DNA from: Corallium rubrum
Taxonomy: Eukaryota > Cnidaria > Anthozoa > Scleralcyonacea > Coralliidae
NCBI GenBank assembly: GCA_964035015.1
Contig: OZ036002.1
Location: forward strand, 1,116,001-1,180,000
Direction: 5' to 3'
DNA length: 64,000 nt
The notes under the pieces are model-generated. The model did no database searches and was not told where the DNA came from. It was given only the letters and a program-made list of their open reading frames with translations. Shown here piece by piece: positions 31,406-43,979 of the stretch; position 1 is the first letter of the stretch, and each line of letters opens with the position of its first letter. The position numbers and the translations under genes are program-made.

Positions 31406-33902
31406 TGTTTATGACAAATCATCTCGTCTTAGCTTTCCTCATCATACAGGAAATATTTGCAAGCGAATAGGATTTTTATGTCTTCCATCTGTCCGGTTTA
31501 TATTGTAATTGAGAATGTAAATAACGCAAACCTTATTAATGAGAACTAACATGACCTAAGGCAAAGAGGTGGTCTGTCTTTACAAATGGTAAAGATCTAA
31601 TTACAGCTACCTCCTATAGGGCTTAAGCTGTTATATAGGTATCACATTCAAGAGTGCAGTCTCAGTAACCGCCGCTCTTCGCAAAGACAGGTATAGACGA
31701 ACGATTTCAATATGATTTTTTAACATTCAAGTTGGTTTTGGTGTTCTTCGTCTTCAAGGTAAGAGTTGTTTTGAATCTTACGTTACTATGCTGTTCAGCG
31801 TTCTTTATTGTTTTACCAAGGCAAAGGTGTCTAGTTATGCGCTTATCTTTAGCTTTATGCTAATTTACATTCAGGCAAAAAACGTTTATAACTTGCCTAC
31901 TGAACATGCTTTCTAGTATATTTGTGCGCATCTCTCCGTTTTTTCCTTTGCCAACTATTCAGTACTGACTTTTTGCCCGTCACAAGCTACACAGAGAAGT
32001 TCGAAGTTGGGTTACATTATATTGCCTGTATCGTTGTGCATAAATTATGATAACATATCTTTTGTGCCCGTGATTCCGATTTTTGTTTACTTCGCATGCG
32101 TATTGGACGTTTTGGCGCGATCTAGCGGGATTTTCCTTGCTGGTCACTGAATTAAATTCGTCGCATAAAACGAATTCGAGTTTACGTCGACTAGTCGACG
32201 AAGCTAACTATGAATTAAATTCGTCTGAATGAAATGCAACGTATAAATCAGGCCTAATCCTTGGCTTAATACAGTTTACACTGATATGAAACTACTAATT
32301 AAGAGTCAAATATCTACATTTGGTTTGTACTCATCACGCGTTTCGGTTATAATTGTTCGCACCTCCCCGCTTCTGAAAATAATTGCTATTTTCGCCAAGT
32401 AAATAGTTATCTGCTCTATATGAAGTCACAAGCTACTGGAGTAAGTTCGTATGAGGCTATTATAGTGTCGTCAAACTAAAGATCGCGACTATCAAGTTAG
32501 CATACAATTGACCGCCAATATCTGGTCGTCTGATATCCTAGCTGTATTTCCTCCATCCCCAGTTACAGTACGTAATTTTGGTGTTCGATTGCATACGTTT
32601 GGGGCTACGAGATTGAACTCTTAAACGCCACAAAATATTCCTTATTGTATAATACCACGCGGTAGCGGCATTAGGTTTGAATGTTTCATCCGAAGTGCAT
32701 GTTGTTATAATAAACACATCCTTCCGACTTTTAGAACCGCGCCAGAATCGCCGTCGACTCAGCGTGGGTAATCACCTTTTGATAATTATCTCTGTTAATT
32801 CCCACAATTCTGCTTCTAGTGTTATGAAATATACTATCCGCCCGGCATTGCTCAGCCATTTGGTGTTGCAGGCGTATGGCGATTTGCAAGCGATGTAATT
32901 TTCAAGCTTATACCGCATGGTTAAACCTTGTGAGCTAATCTGTATTTTGCACGCAATGTTTTACATTTTTTGGTATGTCCGGTTACTGATAGGAGTACTC
33001 GCCTGTGTGTCAGGGCGGCTTTTCAGTACTGCCACAGTTGATTGGTGTGCAGGATATTTGAGATAAATTAGATTACATCTTAATATTCAAGAGGCTACAA
33101 CAGCGGCGACGTGACAGGTTGGCATTTCTGTGGATCATTGCCAGGCAGAAACTGGTAAGGATACAAGAGTGGCCCTCAAAACACTTTTCAATTAACGATT
33201 TCAATTAGCCCTCTAGGGATCTCTATACGAAGGGCTCGACTGACTAGCCATATCACTATTAATTTTTTGCTTATTAAAGGAAAAAGCGGCCATATGGTAT
33301 GTTCTATACTACGGAAGTTTGAAGGTGTTTGTTTTCTCTCAATGCGGTAGGGCAAAAGCAATCTATGATCCAACTGTTTATTATACAATACCGCTCTATC
33401 TGTTTTTCGCGTCATTTGAACTAATTTAGTTCTTAATAAATTCAATCTACATTTTTACAGGAATTTTAATGTAGTCATACTCAGTTTTAAATATAGAAAT
33501 TTTAATATTATATACTTTTGTCTCAGTAATAAATAGGGATTTAAGATCTAGTATACGTCAACTCAACGACGATGTCCTTTAAACAAAATAATTCCTTTTG
33601 TAAAACAAAGAGACTGAATAATTTTGAGTCCTAATGTCCCTAATTCGCCGTAGCCTGTTGTTCTCGTTCCTCACTTTACTGTAGGTGCGGCATCGTTCCA
33701 GCACTTGTTGGCTTTTAACTTTATGACGTTTGTCCTCAACTGAGGTTTACTTATTAACAGATTTTGGCCACCCAAGGGCCAAGGCTGGTGACGTTGCGAC
33801 ATTAACCTGTCTGCCATGCTTGTCTCTGCAAAATATAATTCATATTCCAATCCTTCACGTTTCTCTCAATCTACTAAAAGTTTTGCTTTAGGCTACTATC
33901 AT

Positions 33903-34051
<149 letters not shown>

Positions 34052-34221
34052 GTTATTGCTATTATCATTATTTCTGCAAATGTAACTACATATCTTTTGT
34101 CTTTGCCCATTCAACGAGGCATAATTGCTTGTTATTCATGAAGCTTACATGTTGTTATTCAGGCTTCATTGCATGTTTTGACTAAGGCCTTGTCCTCGCT
34201 TTGTTGTGATGACTTTGCTAC

Positions 34222-34424
34222 CACTTTAAGAATTTTATTCTGGCTAACGCCACACGATTTTATTCAGCATATGGGAAGGTCTTGGGCTATAAGGGGTTGA
34301 ACAACTATGTCGCGCTATCTCCTTGGCCCTGTGTAGTCCATGGCCACTTTAAGAATTTTATTCTGGCTAACACCAGACGACTTTATTCAGCATATGAGAA
34401 GGTCTTGGGCTAGAGGGGGTTAAT
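34222..34424 (+). repeat. Two copies of the CTGGCTAACGCCAGACG dispersed repeat
   Basis: 34222-34300 and 34345-34424 share CTTTAAGAATTTTATTCTGG, CTAACgCCA-ACGA and GGTCTTGGGCT...GGGGTT. A third, inverted copy lies at 61973-62073. Confidence 0.8.
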
Positions 34425-35100
34425 TACGGAAAGCAATATTTGCTCTTGCATGCAATTCGAGGGTTCCTCCTCGCTTTTTCTGTGATGACTTTGTTCTCAC
34501 AGCCGTGTTTGTCGAGCTAATTGCTTCTGCATGTTTTGTTGGGGCTTTGTCCTCACAATTTTGTTGTGTGGCACACAAGGGTTGGTGTTGAGGCGACAGT
34601 ACTGTCTGCCATGCTTGACCTTGCCACAACCTTTATTGGTTTTGTCCTAACTTTTGTTGGGTTTTTCCTCACCTTAATTGGCTGAGGTATTGTTTTAACC
34701 TTTTGGTTAGACAACTTCTCCATGTATTTGGAGTGTGTTCCTCATGTTATTTGAGTTTTTGTCCCAACTTTTGTTGGATTTGTCCTCGCCTTAATTGGCT
34801 GAGGTATTGTTTTAACCTTTTGGTTAAACAATTTCTCCATGTATTTGGAGTTTTTTCCTCATATGAGGTTTATTTATTAATAGATTTTGGCCATCCAAGG
34901 CTAGTGATGCGGCGACATTAAACTGTCGGCCATGCTTGTCCTTGCGAAAACTCTATAATCACAGGTCCTCTATTTATAACAGCTATGCTTATGGCAGCTG
35001 ACAGAGTTAACCTGTATAAATAAAGATTATTGTTATCTTTCGCGTTTTTCTAAATCTACTCAACGTTTTGGTTTACTCAACGTTTTGTGGTTTACTATAG

Positions 35101-35101
35101 A

Positions 35102-35147
<46 letters not shown>
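35101..35147. repeat. (ATT)n microsatellite
   Basis: Uninterrupted ATT repeats. Confidence 0.95.
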
Positions 35148-36423
35148 GGCTGATGTGTTTTAACCTTACGGTTAGGCGATTTGGCATCCATTTATTTAGA
35201 GTCTGGTCCTCACTTGAGTTGCACTATTCTCCCAACATGTGTTGGGTGATCTCATTAAATTTTGAATCCAGGGCTTGACCCTAAAAATTTTATGGTGTTT
35301 ATTTTCTTTACACTAACTATCTATATGGCACCCTCATTTTTGTCTTTGCCTTTGAGGATGTCAAGTTAATTTTCTGGTTGTGAACCATCTCATGCACATA
35401 TGTGAGTATCCTGTACCTTGATTAGATTCTGCCGTTTTGTTTTCTTTTGCCTTACAGAATTCAGTACTCATCTCACCCAGAGCTTGATTACCAATTTTTC
35501 CGAGTACCTAAATGGTTGATCTACATGGTTGAGTCAGCATTTGGGGGACCAGACTTCAAATGTATACATAATCAATTGTGTCACTGACGACGGAGGGACA
35601 AATATTACGAATATTCAGCAAACTAATACTTTGTCAACTTAGCCTTACATTTAGAATCTTATTTATAGCACTTAACAATTTTCAGGAACTGATGTAAGGA
35701 CTCTAATTTTATTAATGCTTCGTGGGGAAGCTTGCTGGTTTTATCTTGTCCCCACTCTGCAGGTTTTCCTGTCAACTGGCTTTTCCCAAAGGGTTTTTAC
35801 CAGCAGCAGGTTTTTTCCTGGCTTCCCTGATTTACCAGCTTGTATAGACCACTTGCACTTATTTCTTTGGTGGATGTCAACTACAAACTATGGCATCAGG
35901 GGAAATGCTTTACAAGGCTGATTAGAGCCAGAAATCTTGATTACACTGGAGAGATATTTTGAAAGTTTTGTATCATAAGCGCTAGACGCTATTGCGATTA
36001 CTGGACAATTTAGACAGCTTGTGTCACGGTGTATCTTATCAGCACTGCATTTGCCCGGGGTGGGGCGGTATCATTATTGCATAATGATCCTTTGGCGTTT
36101 TATTGCCCTCACCTTCACTGGGCTCAATCATCAGTTTGAATTATGGAAAATAATTATGTAATTTAATTATGACTTCTTAATAAACGCGGCTGTGGTCCAA
36201 GGGGACCATAGCCAATTTATCCCAATTGGTGTATTTCATTTTCCTTGTGGGTTGCCCAGTAAACAGAGCTCAGTCAATGCAGTGCTGATATTAGTCAGAG
36301 AGAGAAGGTGGAAGACATAAATGTATATTGTATGCTCTGCAAACATGAATTACGTTTACTGTACGTAGTGCAAAATAGAAATAATCCAGTCACTGATGAT
36401 TGTGTTTGTTTATTTTTATCCAG

Positions 36424-36537
36424 GAATTGCAAGAAGCTCTAGATCTTCCAGCTGCTGCGTCTTTTAAACATGTGAGTCCTGCAGGGGCAGCTGTGGGTGT
36501 GCCTTTGAGTCAGGAGCAAACTAAAATGTGTGTGTAA
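36424..36537 (+). CDS. Orphan terminal exon, copy 2
   Basis: Counterpart of 25740-25853. It has the same TTTATTTTTATCCAG acceptor, the same 37 codons and the same TAA. It encodes [16 protein letters not shown], then [16 protein letters not shown] and TKMCV. The differences from copy 1 (N/H, E/A, A/T) all keep the frame. It lies just right of the 4.85-kb insertion, whereas copy 1 lies directly after the foldback element, so both belong to the same ancestral unit. No upstream coding exon was found. The product is unknown. It may be a passenger of the duplication, or the 3' end of a transcript starting in the array. Confidence 0.55.
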   Translation, partial: ELQEALDLPAAASFKHVSPAGAAVGVPLSQEQTKMCV

Positions 36538-36828
36538 TTAACGTAAATAAGTAATCTCAAACTTTACTTTAATGTTATTTTCTCCAATTTGTAAATTTGT
36601 ACATTATTATTATTATTTACATGACTTCAATATACAATGTAATTTAAGAATATAGTTACAGGATTGCAATTGTGATTCAGTTCCGTCCTAAAATGATCAC
36701 TTGCTCGTTCATTCATTTATACATACAGAACGTTCATGAGTTAAGGCGGTTTCCACTATAGGCGAAAAATGTCCCGCGAAGGGACATTTCCTTTTGTCTC
36801 GCAAGCTCTCGAGTGGAACTAATTAGCC

Positions 36829-37890
36829 CAAGGGAGCACGTTAGAATGTGATAGTTCTTGTATAAAATAAAATAAACTTTACTTACCTAAGTTGTTGACG
36901 TTTTGTGCGAGGCGCCGAGTTCGATAAAACCGCTGACGATATGAGCCCCCGACGAGCGAGCCGAATACTCTCCGAAGATACGCGAGGGCGGAGCGGGAAG
37001 GGAAAAGAGAAGGGGAGTGCAACTTACAAGATCCTTTCGACAATGCTCGTAGCACGTTGCTATGCACATAGAGTGTTGCTATGCACAAAGAGTGTTGCTA
37101 TTTACAACAATTATATACGAATACCGAGACAACAGATCTTCGTGATATTCACAGCAGGACGTAAGTTGTTTTCGTTGAATGATTTATCAATTTGGACTCT
37201 GATGAGAAAACCGTTGGCTTTCATGAATAAGTTATAAGTCATTTTGAATTTTTATTGTCAGAATCGCGCCATCGCGGGTTTGTTTGTCGACGCTCCAGGA
37301 GTATGATCTCAACACCGAAGAAGCCCACAACATATACAAAAGGAGTTAGATTGCAAGGTCAACCAACTGAATCGTTCAAATTTTGGGAAGTTTTTGTTTC
37401 ATTTATTTCCTTCGTGAGTTCGTGCGAGAAGAAGAGGAGACGAGTTTGTGGAACGATCGACCAGTACGAGTACTGATCCTTTTGTGTTAAAACTATTCAT
37501 TGTTTTTAATAAAATTCTTACAAGAACTTTAATAGGGTAGTTAGTAGTTACTTAACGAGTCGTGGAATATGATAATTTTAGTGTATTTGGCTCGATCTAG
37601 TATCTACTGCTACTAGAAAGGTTGCTACGAGCATCGGAGAAAAGCTATTTCTAAATGAACCATTTTATTGGCTGAAAGCCATCACGTGCTCGGTAGTTGC
37701 ACTCCCCTTCTCTTTTCCCTTCCCGCTCCGCCCTCGCGTATCTTCGGAGAGTATTCGGCTCGCTCGTCGGGGGCTCATATCGTCAGCGGTTTTATCGAAC
37801 TCGGCGCCTCGCACAAAACGTCAACAACTTAGGTAAGTAAAGTTTATTTTATTTTATACAAGAACTATCACATTCTAACGTGCTCCCTTG
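36829..37890. mobile_element. 1062-bp element, ~197-bp inverted ends, 7-bp target duplication
   Basis: Long, nearly perfect inverted ends (CAAGGGAGCACGTTAGAATG at the left; complement at the right) cover about 36829-37025 and 37693-37890. ATTAGCC flanks both sides (36822-36828, 37891-37897). The empty site is visible at about 27705 in the sister MITE. The ends contain donor-like ACTTACCTAAG. A 7-bp duplication does not identify the superfamily for certain; P-like or Dada-like are possibilities. Confidence 0.85.
37255..37476 (+). other. Open stretch inside the 1062-bp element, uncertain
   Basis: 73 codons rich in Arg/Lys/Ser (RHRGFVCRRSRSM; SSCEKKRRRVCG). It starts within the unique centre of the element. 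No domain recognised. It could be an exon remnant of the element's own gene or chance. Confidence 0.2.
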
Positions 37891-38749
37891 ATTAGCCAAG
37901 ACAAAAGAGAAATGTCGAGTCGGTCGACAAATGTCGCCTAGTGGAAAACCGCCTTAACTAAATACATGTCTCAACGCTCGATTTCTCAAAAATAATAAGT
38001 CATATATAGCGGATTTTTACATATTTATAAAATGACATTGCGCAAGCGGTGATTGTTTAAAACCCGTGTTTCTATATAACTATGGAAAACACGTAAAGAT
38101 TACTGGAACACTTATATATTATTTACATAACTTATAATTATTTATGGTAAAAACGCTCGCGTGCCAGTGTTGTATCGGGATTTACATCCACGAGTTTACT
38201 AAGAAAGAACGAGAAATTAAATCCTGCTCGAGGTGCAGCCGGGTACAATATTTAATTTCGAGCTTCTTGTTACTGAACGAATGCATGAATGTAAACAGGG
38301 GCGGATTTAGGATTTTAGAAATGTCAGTCAAAGATGTGGTCCACATATCTAGGAGGGTCCGGGGGCATGCCCCCCCGGAAAATTTTTGAAATTTGGGTCT
38401 CTAAAATGGCATTTCCCGTGATCTGACAGCATATTTGAGCCAACTTTGTTAAGTTTTAAAGCATATTTTTAATAGCACATTTTATCATTTTTACAAAAGA
38501 TTTTCATTTAAACTGAGAAAATTACATATATTTACAAACCTAATTAAAATATTAGTTAGCTGAACGAGACAGGCGCGAACACCCATGCTTTAAAAAAATT
38601 AACTATTCAATGTATCAAAGACCTTGTCATAGCCTGTTATTTAGTGTGTAATTTTTTCCATAAATTAGGGGAGAAAATCTGATAAACAGTAGATGTATAT
38701 ATATATAATTATTGGTCTCATAACCTCATTGTATTGTAGTATAAAAAAT

Positions 38750-39110
38750 TGGCTGTTTCGCTCTATGTCAGAGCTCATCAGCATGCCTAGGAAACACGTC
38801 AAACACAAGTAACATGTTGCAGTCAGTGAATCCAACATGGACAGCCGGACAAACACACAAGTGAAGGTCCAAGGGTTTGAAATCAGAGTTTTCCTTCTCC
38901 TAGGTGGGCTGCCTTCCATGGCTGATGAGCCCCACCTACCCAGAGTCGTCTGGTTTTCAGGCACCAGATACTCGCCTCCTACACCTCAACCCAAACAGAC
39001 AATGTCTGATTGGGAGAAGCTTTTATTGATGACTATAATGGGACATTTCCTGAACATAGAGGAGCTCAACTCTCTACATCATCCCAGTCATCCTAAAACC
39101 CAAAACTAAT
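38750..39110 (+). repeat. Dispersed repeat shared with 8633-8880
   Basis: Shares GTCAGAGCTCATCAGCATGC and CTCTCTACATCA landmarks with the copy at 8633. It contains a GGTGGGCTGCCTTCCATGGC block absent there. Confidence 0.6.
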
Positions 39111-39325
39111 CTAAGCCCAGCTACACTCTCCAGAAAAACATGTAAATTTAAGCAATTAAAGTAAGGTATTAAATGAAGAAACTACAAGAAATCTTGCAAC
39201 AACTACATGTAATTGTTATATTTATATTGTTACTCCTCTGAAAGCAGATTTTTAAGGTAATTTAAGATAATTAATTTATTAAGATAATTAAGAGGCAAAT
39301 TAGAAACAAAATCCAAATATCAAAT

Positions 39326-39670
39326 GGGGAGCACAGGTGGCGTGTGCTGTTAGCACACTGCCTCTCACCAAAAGTTAAGCCTGGTTAGACAGGGTTAGTA
39401 CTTGGATGGGTGACTGCTTGGGAATGGCCCCGTTGTTGGGTTTCAACTCATGTGAGTAGAGTTGTAGTTGATCTCTCCTGTGCTTCAAGGGTTTTTCGCC
39501 GGGTTCTCCGGTTTTTCTCCCTCCATAAAATCAACACCTAAACATCTCAGCTGTGACCTGTGGTCTGAACTGTGTCGATGGCAGCTCCATTTGATATGCC
39601 TCGACACAGCCATGTTGATCTGTGTCCTTCACAATTCAGCCACTCACTAGCTGCAAGTAAGGATGATTAG
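39326..39670 (+). mobile_element. 5S rRNA-derived SINE (SINE3-like), copy 1
   Basis: The head matches the internal promoter half of 5S rRNA: AGTTAAGCCTGGTTAGAC, then GGTTAGTACTTGGATGGG and GTGACTGCTTGGGAAT. The body has GGGTTCTCCGGTTTTTCTCC and AAATCAACACCTAAAC, shared with copies at 48030-48397 (minus) and 51763-52066. It is inside the hAT-like element. A pol III promoter in the 5S-like region is inferred. Confidence 0.9.
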
Positions 39671-40255
39671 TCACCCAGGGTATTAAGTCACAAGGGTATT
39701 GTTACCTACCAATACCAACGAAATTGAGCTGTAAAGACAGTTGCCAGTAGCTTCAGATCTAAACAAATATTTAAAACCAATATTAAACGCCTGAGTAATT
39801 GATTTGTGATATGTTCGATCTGTTAATAAAATAAAATTATATGTTATCTACCTACTAAACCTGACTTTACCCGAGGTCATATTTCACGACCACGCGGTTA
39901 AAATACATGTATATCTTCATCAGAGCAAGATTAACAAATAGTTGAAAAGTAAACAGTATTCATTTCAAGATCATGAAAAGAAAGGTCCGATAAAATTTAA
40001 AGTCGGACTAAACCTTGCCTTAAGAATCAATTCATTGATCCTTCATTCCAAATTCACATACAAGAGCTGCTGGTTGGCAAGCGTGAAATATGCTAATGCC
40101 GCCATGCTGAATAATATTATGTCTGAACTCTGAACTCAGACTTCACTAGGACGCAAAATGATATTATAGTACGATATTGAAACTGGACAAAAACACATGT
40201 ATTCGACACTAGACTGTTTGTAGATTTGAAATGAAACAAGACGACCTTAACTTAC

Positions 40256-40506
40256 CTTACAGCAGTGCATGACCAGTTTCCTTTCTTCGTTGGTTTGGCA
40301 TGCTTGGGAATAAATGACTCCGCGCCAAAATTCCTGCTCAAGAAGCTCGAAATGCTTCCAATCGCGTTTAAATTTTCCTCGCTTGAAAGAAATCGGCGAT
40401 CGTGTAAACTTGATGACAAATCATCGTAGATTGTTCGAAGTATGTCTTCATCGTTGCTGTTAAAAGCAGCTAAAACCCGTTCGAAAACGCTTGCCACAGA
40501 ACTCAT
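40256..40506 (-). CDS. First-exon candidate of the hAT-like element
   Basis: From ATG 40506 on the minus strand an acidic/Ser-rich stretch opens: MSSVASVFERVLAAFNSND, then IYDDLSSSLHDRRFLSSEEN and HAKPTKKGNWSCTA. It ends at a strong donor, AAG|GTAAGTT (GT at 40255-40254), two bases short of a codon. It sits near one end of the element, where a transposase or accessory gene would begin. No BED finger or catalytic motif is seen in these 83 residues and no following exon was identified, so it is either the 5' exon of a gene whose rest is deleted or a host fragment captured by the element. Product unknown. Confidence 0.4.
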
Positions 40507-40560
40507 GACTGAAACACAGAAGCTTCGATCAGTTCCATGTACTCAGCTGACTCAGCAATG

Positions 40561-40745
40561 GTGCAGATCCAGCAAAACGCTTGATATCAACGCGAGAGCC
40601 AATCAGGTTTGAGGCAAATCCAGCAAAAAAGTGGTTGCCATGGTGCAGATCCAGCAAAGCCCTTGAAATCAACGCGAGAGCCAATCAGGTTTGAGGCAAA
40701 TCCAGCAAAAAAGTGGTTGCCATGGTGCAGATCCAGCAAAACTTT
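40561..40745. repeat. 82-bp tandem duplication, about 2.3 copies
   Basis: GTGCAGATCCAGCAAA begins at 40561, 40643 and 40725, each followed by CAACGCGAGAGCCAATCAGG where complete. Confidence 0.93.
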
Positions 40746-41505
40746 CAAAGCGAACGCTGACCACCGGTCATCTCTGCTCGGTGTTTGCTTGACTCGCAAA
40801 CTAAGATAAAAGCGAATTTGAAACCCAATCTCTCCAAAGAACTCTTGAGATTAAAATATTGTCTGATTGCGCAATTATTCTTGTGATTTTTTACGTCAGT
40901 CGCGTGACTGGTCTGATGTATGCTAAATCCGCCCCTGGTAAATCCAGATAGAACACGAACAAAGAGCGCTTTAAACATTTTAATATTCAATTTGAGTACA
41001 CTGAATATAAAATCTATGCTTGAAAAATCAATGACAATCTCGCTGAACATTTACAAGATATCTTTGCTTAAATTTTCTCGCTTAAAAACGAGTCTCCTAT
41101 AGAAATATGCAAATACTAGTTTATTATAATAAAGTTTAGAGTAACTTTCCATGGTAACTAGTTTTTAATATTTCAAGCTGTTCAATCTTTTGTGTTCCTC
41201 GGTATAGCTCCACAATTTCAAAAATTCGGCAACCGTGCTTTATTATCCACAGTTAAATTTATCGCACGAGCAATAACACATGGCTGAGCGTTGCCATGAC
41301 ATAAAGGGTGTCTGGAGTAATTTGTCCAATCAGAACTCAGTTAATACACCAATGTACGAAAATTGAATATTAAATACTATACATTATTATTTACATAACT
41401 TCTGTATACATAATGTACTAATTTAAAAGCCATTAAAAGATTACAGTTCCGTCTCAAATTGGTCGCTTGTTCCTTTTAAATTTATACATGCATACAGAAA
41501 AATTA

Positions 41506-42468
41506 CTAGTCACAACATACTTGTCTCAGAATAATTTTGGCTTCGTTTCTCAGGTCACGATTTTTCCAAAAGAATATAATCGAATTCAAACTAGGATTCA
41601 TTAGGAGAAATGTCACACTCCAAATCCGGAATAGTATGTTATGATAGAAATCGGCTATGTCTACGCCGGCGCGAACTGCAATCGGCATCAAAGACACAAA
41701 AAAGCAAACGACCACGGTTAAACAAGATTTGACAAGTTTCATGTCTTTAGCAAATTGTCTTCTTTTTCTAATTTCTTCTACTGTGTCAGCTCTCGAAGTC
41801 GTATTCACATTATTTTGAGTCCACGGGCTTTGCGAACTAATATATCTTCTCGACGATTGCTTGTAAGTACAAAATATTCGTATATTAACGTAAACCGTTG
41901 TGACAAGAAATAGAGAAAAATTAATCATAATAAAACGTTGAAGGGCTCCTTGTTTGACAAACGAAATGCCCCAAACAGCAAACCAGAGAAACCAAATACA
42001 CATGACAATTATCAGTAGTCGTTGTCGGGTTACTTTAACCCGATGGATTACGGGGTGTATAACGCCCATATACCTTTCGAAATTTATTACTAATAACACC
42101 GTGACGGAAAGTCCTGCCAGAACAATCAATTTTCTGCCGAGGAAAACGGGAACACATGCACCAGTTCCTGCTGTTTCAGCTGCCAGGAGGGCCGTAAATG
42201 CGGTTCCACACACCAGGCTCGTTCCTAAGTCACTGACGGAAAGAAGCATGATGAGAAAGTAAGACATACTCTGTTTCAATTTTCTAGAGTTCCAGTAGGC
42301 GAGGATCGTGACGAGGTTAAGTAATGTAGCCGTGATGACCAGGATGGCATTCACGGCGCAGGCGAGGACATTATTAATGAAATAACTCGTCGATGGAAAG
42401 CCGACAGCCATCTGAAATTCGTCGATGAGTACCGAACAGTTCTTTACGCTAGCCGTCGAGTGGTTCAT
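41506..42468 (-). CDS. Class A orphan GPCR, copy 3
   Basis: Intact 320-residue intronless receptor, the most diverged of the three but still about 97 percent identical to copy 1. Changes against copy 1: V93A, S114L, S126L, G216W, K237R, T272A, M278I, V279L, T282I and N320D. Two Ser-to-Leu changes fall in TM3. G216W is in the third intracellular loop and the M278/V279/T282 cluster is at the top of TM7, where ligand selectivity could shift. ERY, SLMP and NSIIF are unchanged. Same promoter element and start. It carries no stop or frameshift despite two mobile insertions in its flanks. Plasma-membrane receptor; ligand unknown. Confidence 0.93.
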   Translation of the reverse strand: MNHSTASVKNCSVLIDEFQMAVGFPSTSYFINNVLACAVNAILVITATLLNLVTILAYWNSRKLKQSMSYFLIMLLSVSDLGTSLVCGTAFTALLAAETAGTGACVPVFLGRKLIVLAGLSVTVLLVINFERYMGVIHPVIHRVKVTRQRLLIIVMCIWFLWFAVWGISFVKQGALQRFIMINFSLFLVTTVYVNIRIFCTYKQSSRRYISSQSPWTQNNVNTTSRADTVEEIRKRRQFAKDMKLVKSCLTVVVCFFVSLMPIAVRAGVDIADFYHNILFRIWSVTFLLMNPSLNSIIFFWKNRDLRNEAKIILRQVCCD

Positions 42469-42536
42469 GTTTTTGTTTAGCGTCAGTTTATCTTACTTCT
42501 GCAGGAATAAACTAAAATTAATTCCGAACGTTTGGG

Positions 42537-42548
42537 TATATATATATA
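42537..42548 (-). promoter_or_regulatory. TATA-like element upstream of GPCR copy 3
   Basis: Same TATATATATATA run and 69-80 bp spacing to the ATG as in copies 1 and 2. Confidence 0.5.
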
Positions 42549-42638
42549 GACAGACCTTAATGTTGCAGCTGTTGTATATTGTATGCAATATTGATTACAG
42601 CTCTCATCTGACAGCATCTGTTTCACTGACACAGATTA

Positions 42639-42770
42639 AGGCTCTGTGCACACGGTAACGTTTCCGAGCGTTTTCGTATTGTTTCAGGTAATGAGCTGAT
42701 TGTTCTCGATTCCCTTGAGAACAGTAAACAATACGAAAACACTCAGAAACGTTACCGTGTGCACATAGTC
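42639..42770. mobile_element. 132-bp foldback MITE, unit 3 only
   Basis: Arms GTGCACACGGTAACGTTTC and complement. TA at 42637-42638 and 42771-42772. Units 1 and 2 read ACAGATTAATACAG without it. Confidence 0.88.
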
Positions 42771-43200
42771 TAATACAGAATGCAATTAATACCTTTCTAC
42801 TGAAAATCAACTTTTTTCCAATATTTCGTAAAGTGTTAATTTCTACAGACACAATTTTCACAGATTGTTTATTATATACTCCCATCAACTAGTTTCAAGA
42901 CAATATTTTAATAATTTAGCTATAATAATTTAGCTCAAAAACATTTTTCAATTTTTAAAATTATTATGCAAGACAGAAAAAAACACCCTATTCTAATGAC
43001 ACATGAATGAAATAATAATAATAATAATAATAATAATAAGAAATTAAACGGAAATGGACTAAAATCGTTATCAATTCCAGTTTTATAAGATTATATCCAA
43101 AAAGTCCCGGTTCATGACACATTTTGAGTGATTTCTGAGGTTAATCATTACTCGGGCTATCTGCGGTAGACCGAGTCTAGGTTTCGGCTCCGTTTCTGTT

Positions 43201-43979
43201 TCTTCCTTTTTATTTTTATTATTATTATTTTTTGGGTGTGTCACGAATGTGCAATTATTGCGCAATACTTCACATATGTAGAGCCTACGCTTCGAGTCTT
43301 CAATCTATCACTTCGAAAATTGACCGTATAAGTATAGCCTGTGTTCCAGTCCACCACGCTACGCGGTCTACACTGTCTAGTGACAGCGACTAGCTACCAT
43401 ATAAGCAACTTACTTGGAAAACCTACCAACAGTTTGCGGCAAAAGGCAAAACTGGTTTAAGAACTCGCAAAATGGAGCACGAAACATAAACTCATCTTTT
43501 ACTGTTTGTAATGTATTGGTATCTGTCGTTATTATTGTAGTACTGTATTACTTAGTGAGTTTGATTAAAGCTTCTATTATTATATAAAGCTTACATAAAG
43601 ATGCCTCGCTGGAAGGGATTTCGAAAGCGGGGATGTTGTGTCAATGAAACGCAGTGAAGTATTTACTTAAGATTTCCAAATATGCAAACTATTCAAAACT
43701 TCTCCAAAATATACGAGAGAAACACAAAGAAGGTTTGTTCATGAAAACAGAATGGTCGAATGGACGAGTTGCGAAGGAGACGGAAATATGCATGCTGTAT
43801 TTACATCAGTATAACACGGAGGCTTGAGCTGAATAGATACAAGAAACCAACGCCACATTATATTAATTATACTGCTTACTGAGTAACGGCTTGCTGCTTA
43901 CTCCAACAACTACAAAACTCAAGTAATAAGCACCAAATAATGCAAAAGAATATAAATATGTTGTTTCCACGGCTAGATT
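43201..43979. other. Non-coding stretch after the array
   Basis: No recognised gene. Short ATT run at about 43214-43230. Confidence 0.5.

Larger units (their letters stand above)
36741..37957. mobile_element. TTAA-flanked MITE carrying a nested insertion (unit 3 left edge)
   Basis: The same MITE as 27624-27770, with TTAA at 36741-36744 and 37954-37957, split by the 1062-bp element 36829-37890. Confidence 0.88.
38296..40937. mobile_element. 2642-bp hAT-like element, 5-bp target duplication GTAAA
   Basis: Perfect 15-bp inverted ends (CAGGGGCGGATTTAG) are flanked by GTAAA (38291-38295, 40938-40942). Units 1 and 2 have the uninterrupted AATGTAAATCCAG. It shares GGGTCCGGGGGCATGCCCCC with the 8888-9172 MITE. 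CAGGGGCGG termini are common in hAT elements, and some hAT groups make 5-bp duplications. The interior holds a minus-strand exon (40256-40506), a tandem duplication, a dispersed repeat and a nested 5S-SINE, so it is a relic, possibly deleted from a larger autonomous copy. Confidence 0.85.
37963..43200. repeat. Segmental duplication unit 3 (GPCR copy 3 and flanks)
   Basis: Collinear with units 1 and 2 apart from a 2.64-kb insertion (38296-40937) and a 132-bp insertion (42639-42770). It lacks the Harbinger-like MITE. Similarity ends near CGTTTCTGTTTCTTCC at about 43190-43205. Confidence 0.9.

Noticed and set aside
39372..39430. 5S rRNA gene
   Set aside because: Only the 3' promoter half of 5S is matched, joined to a non-5S head and body repeated elsewhere; it is a SINE.
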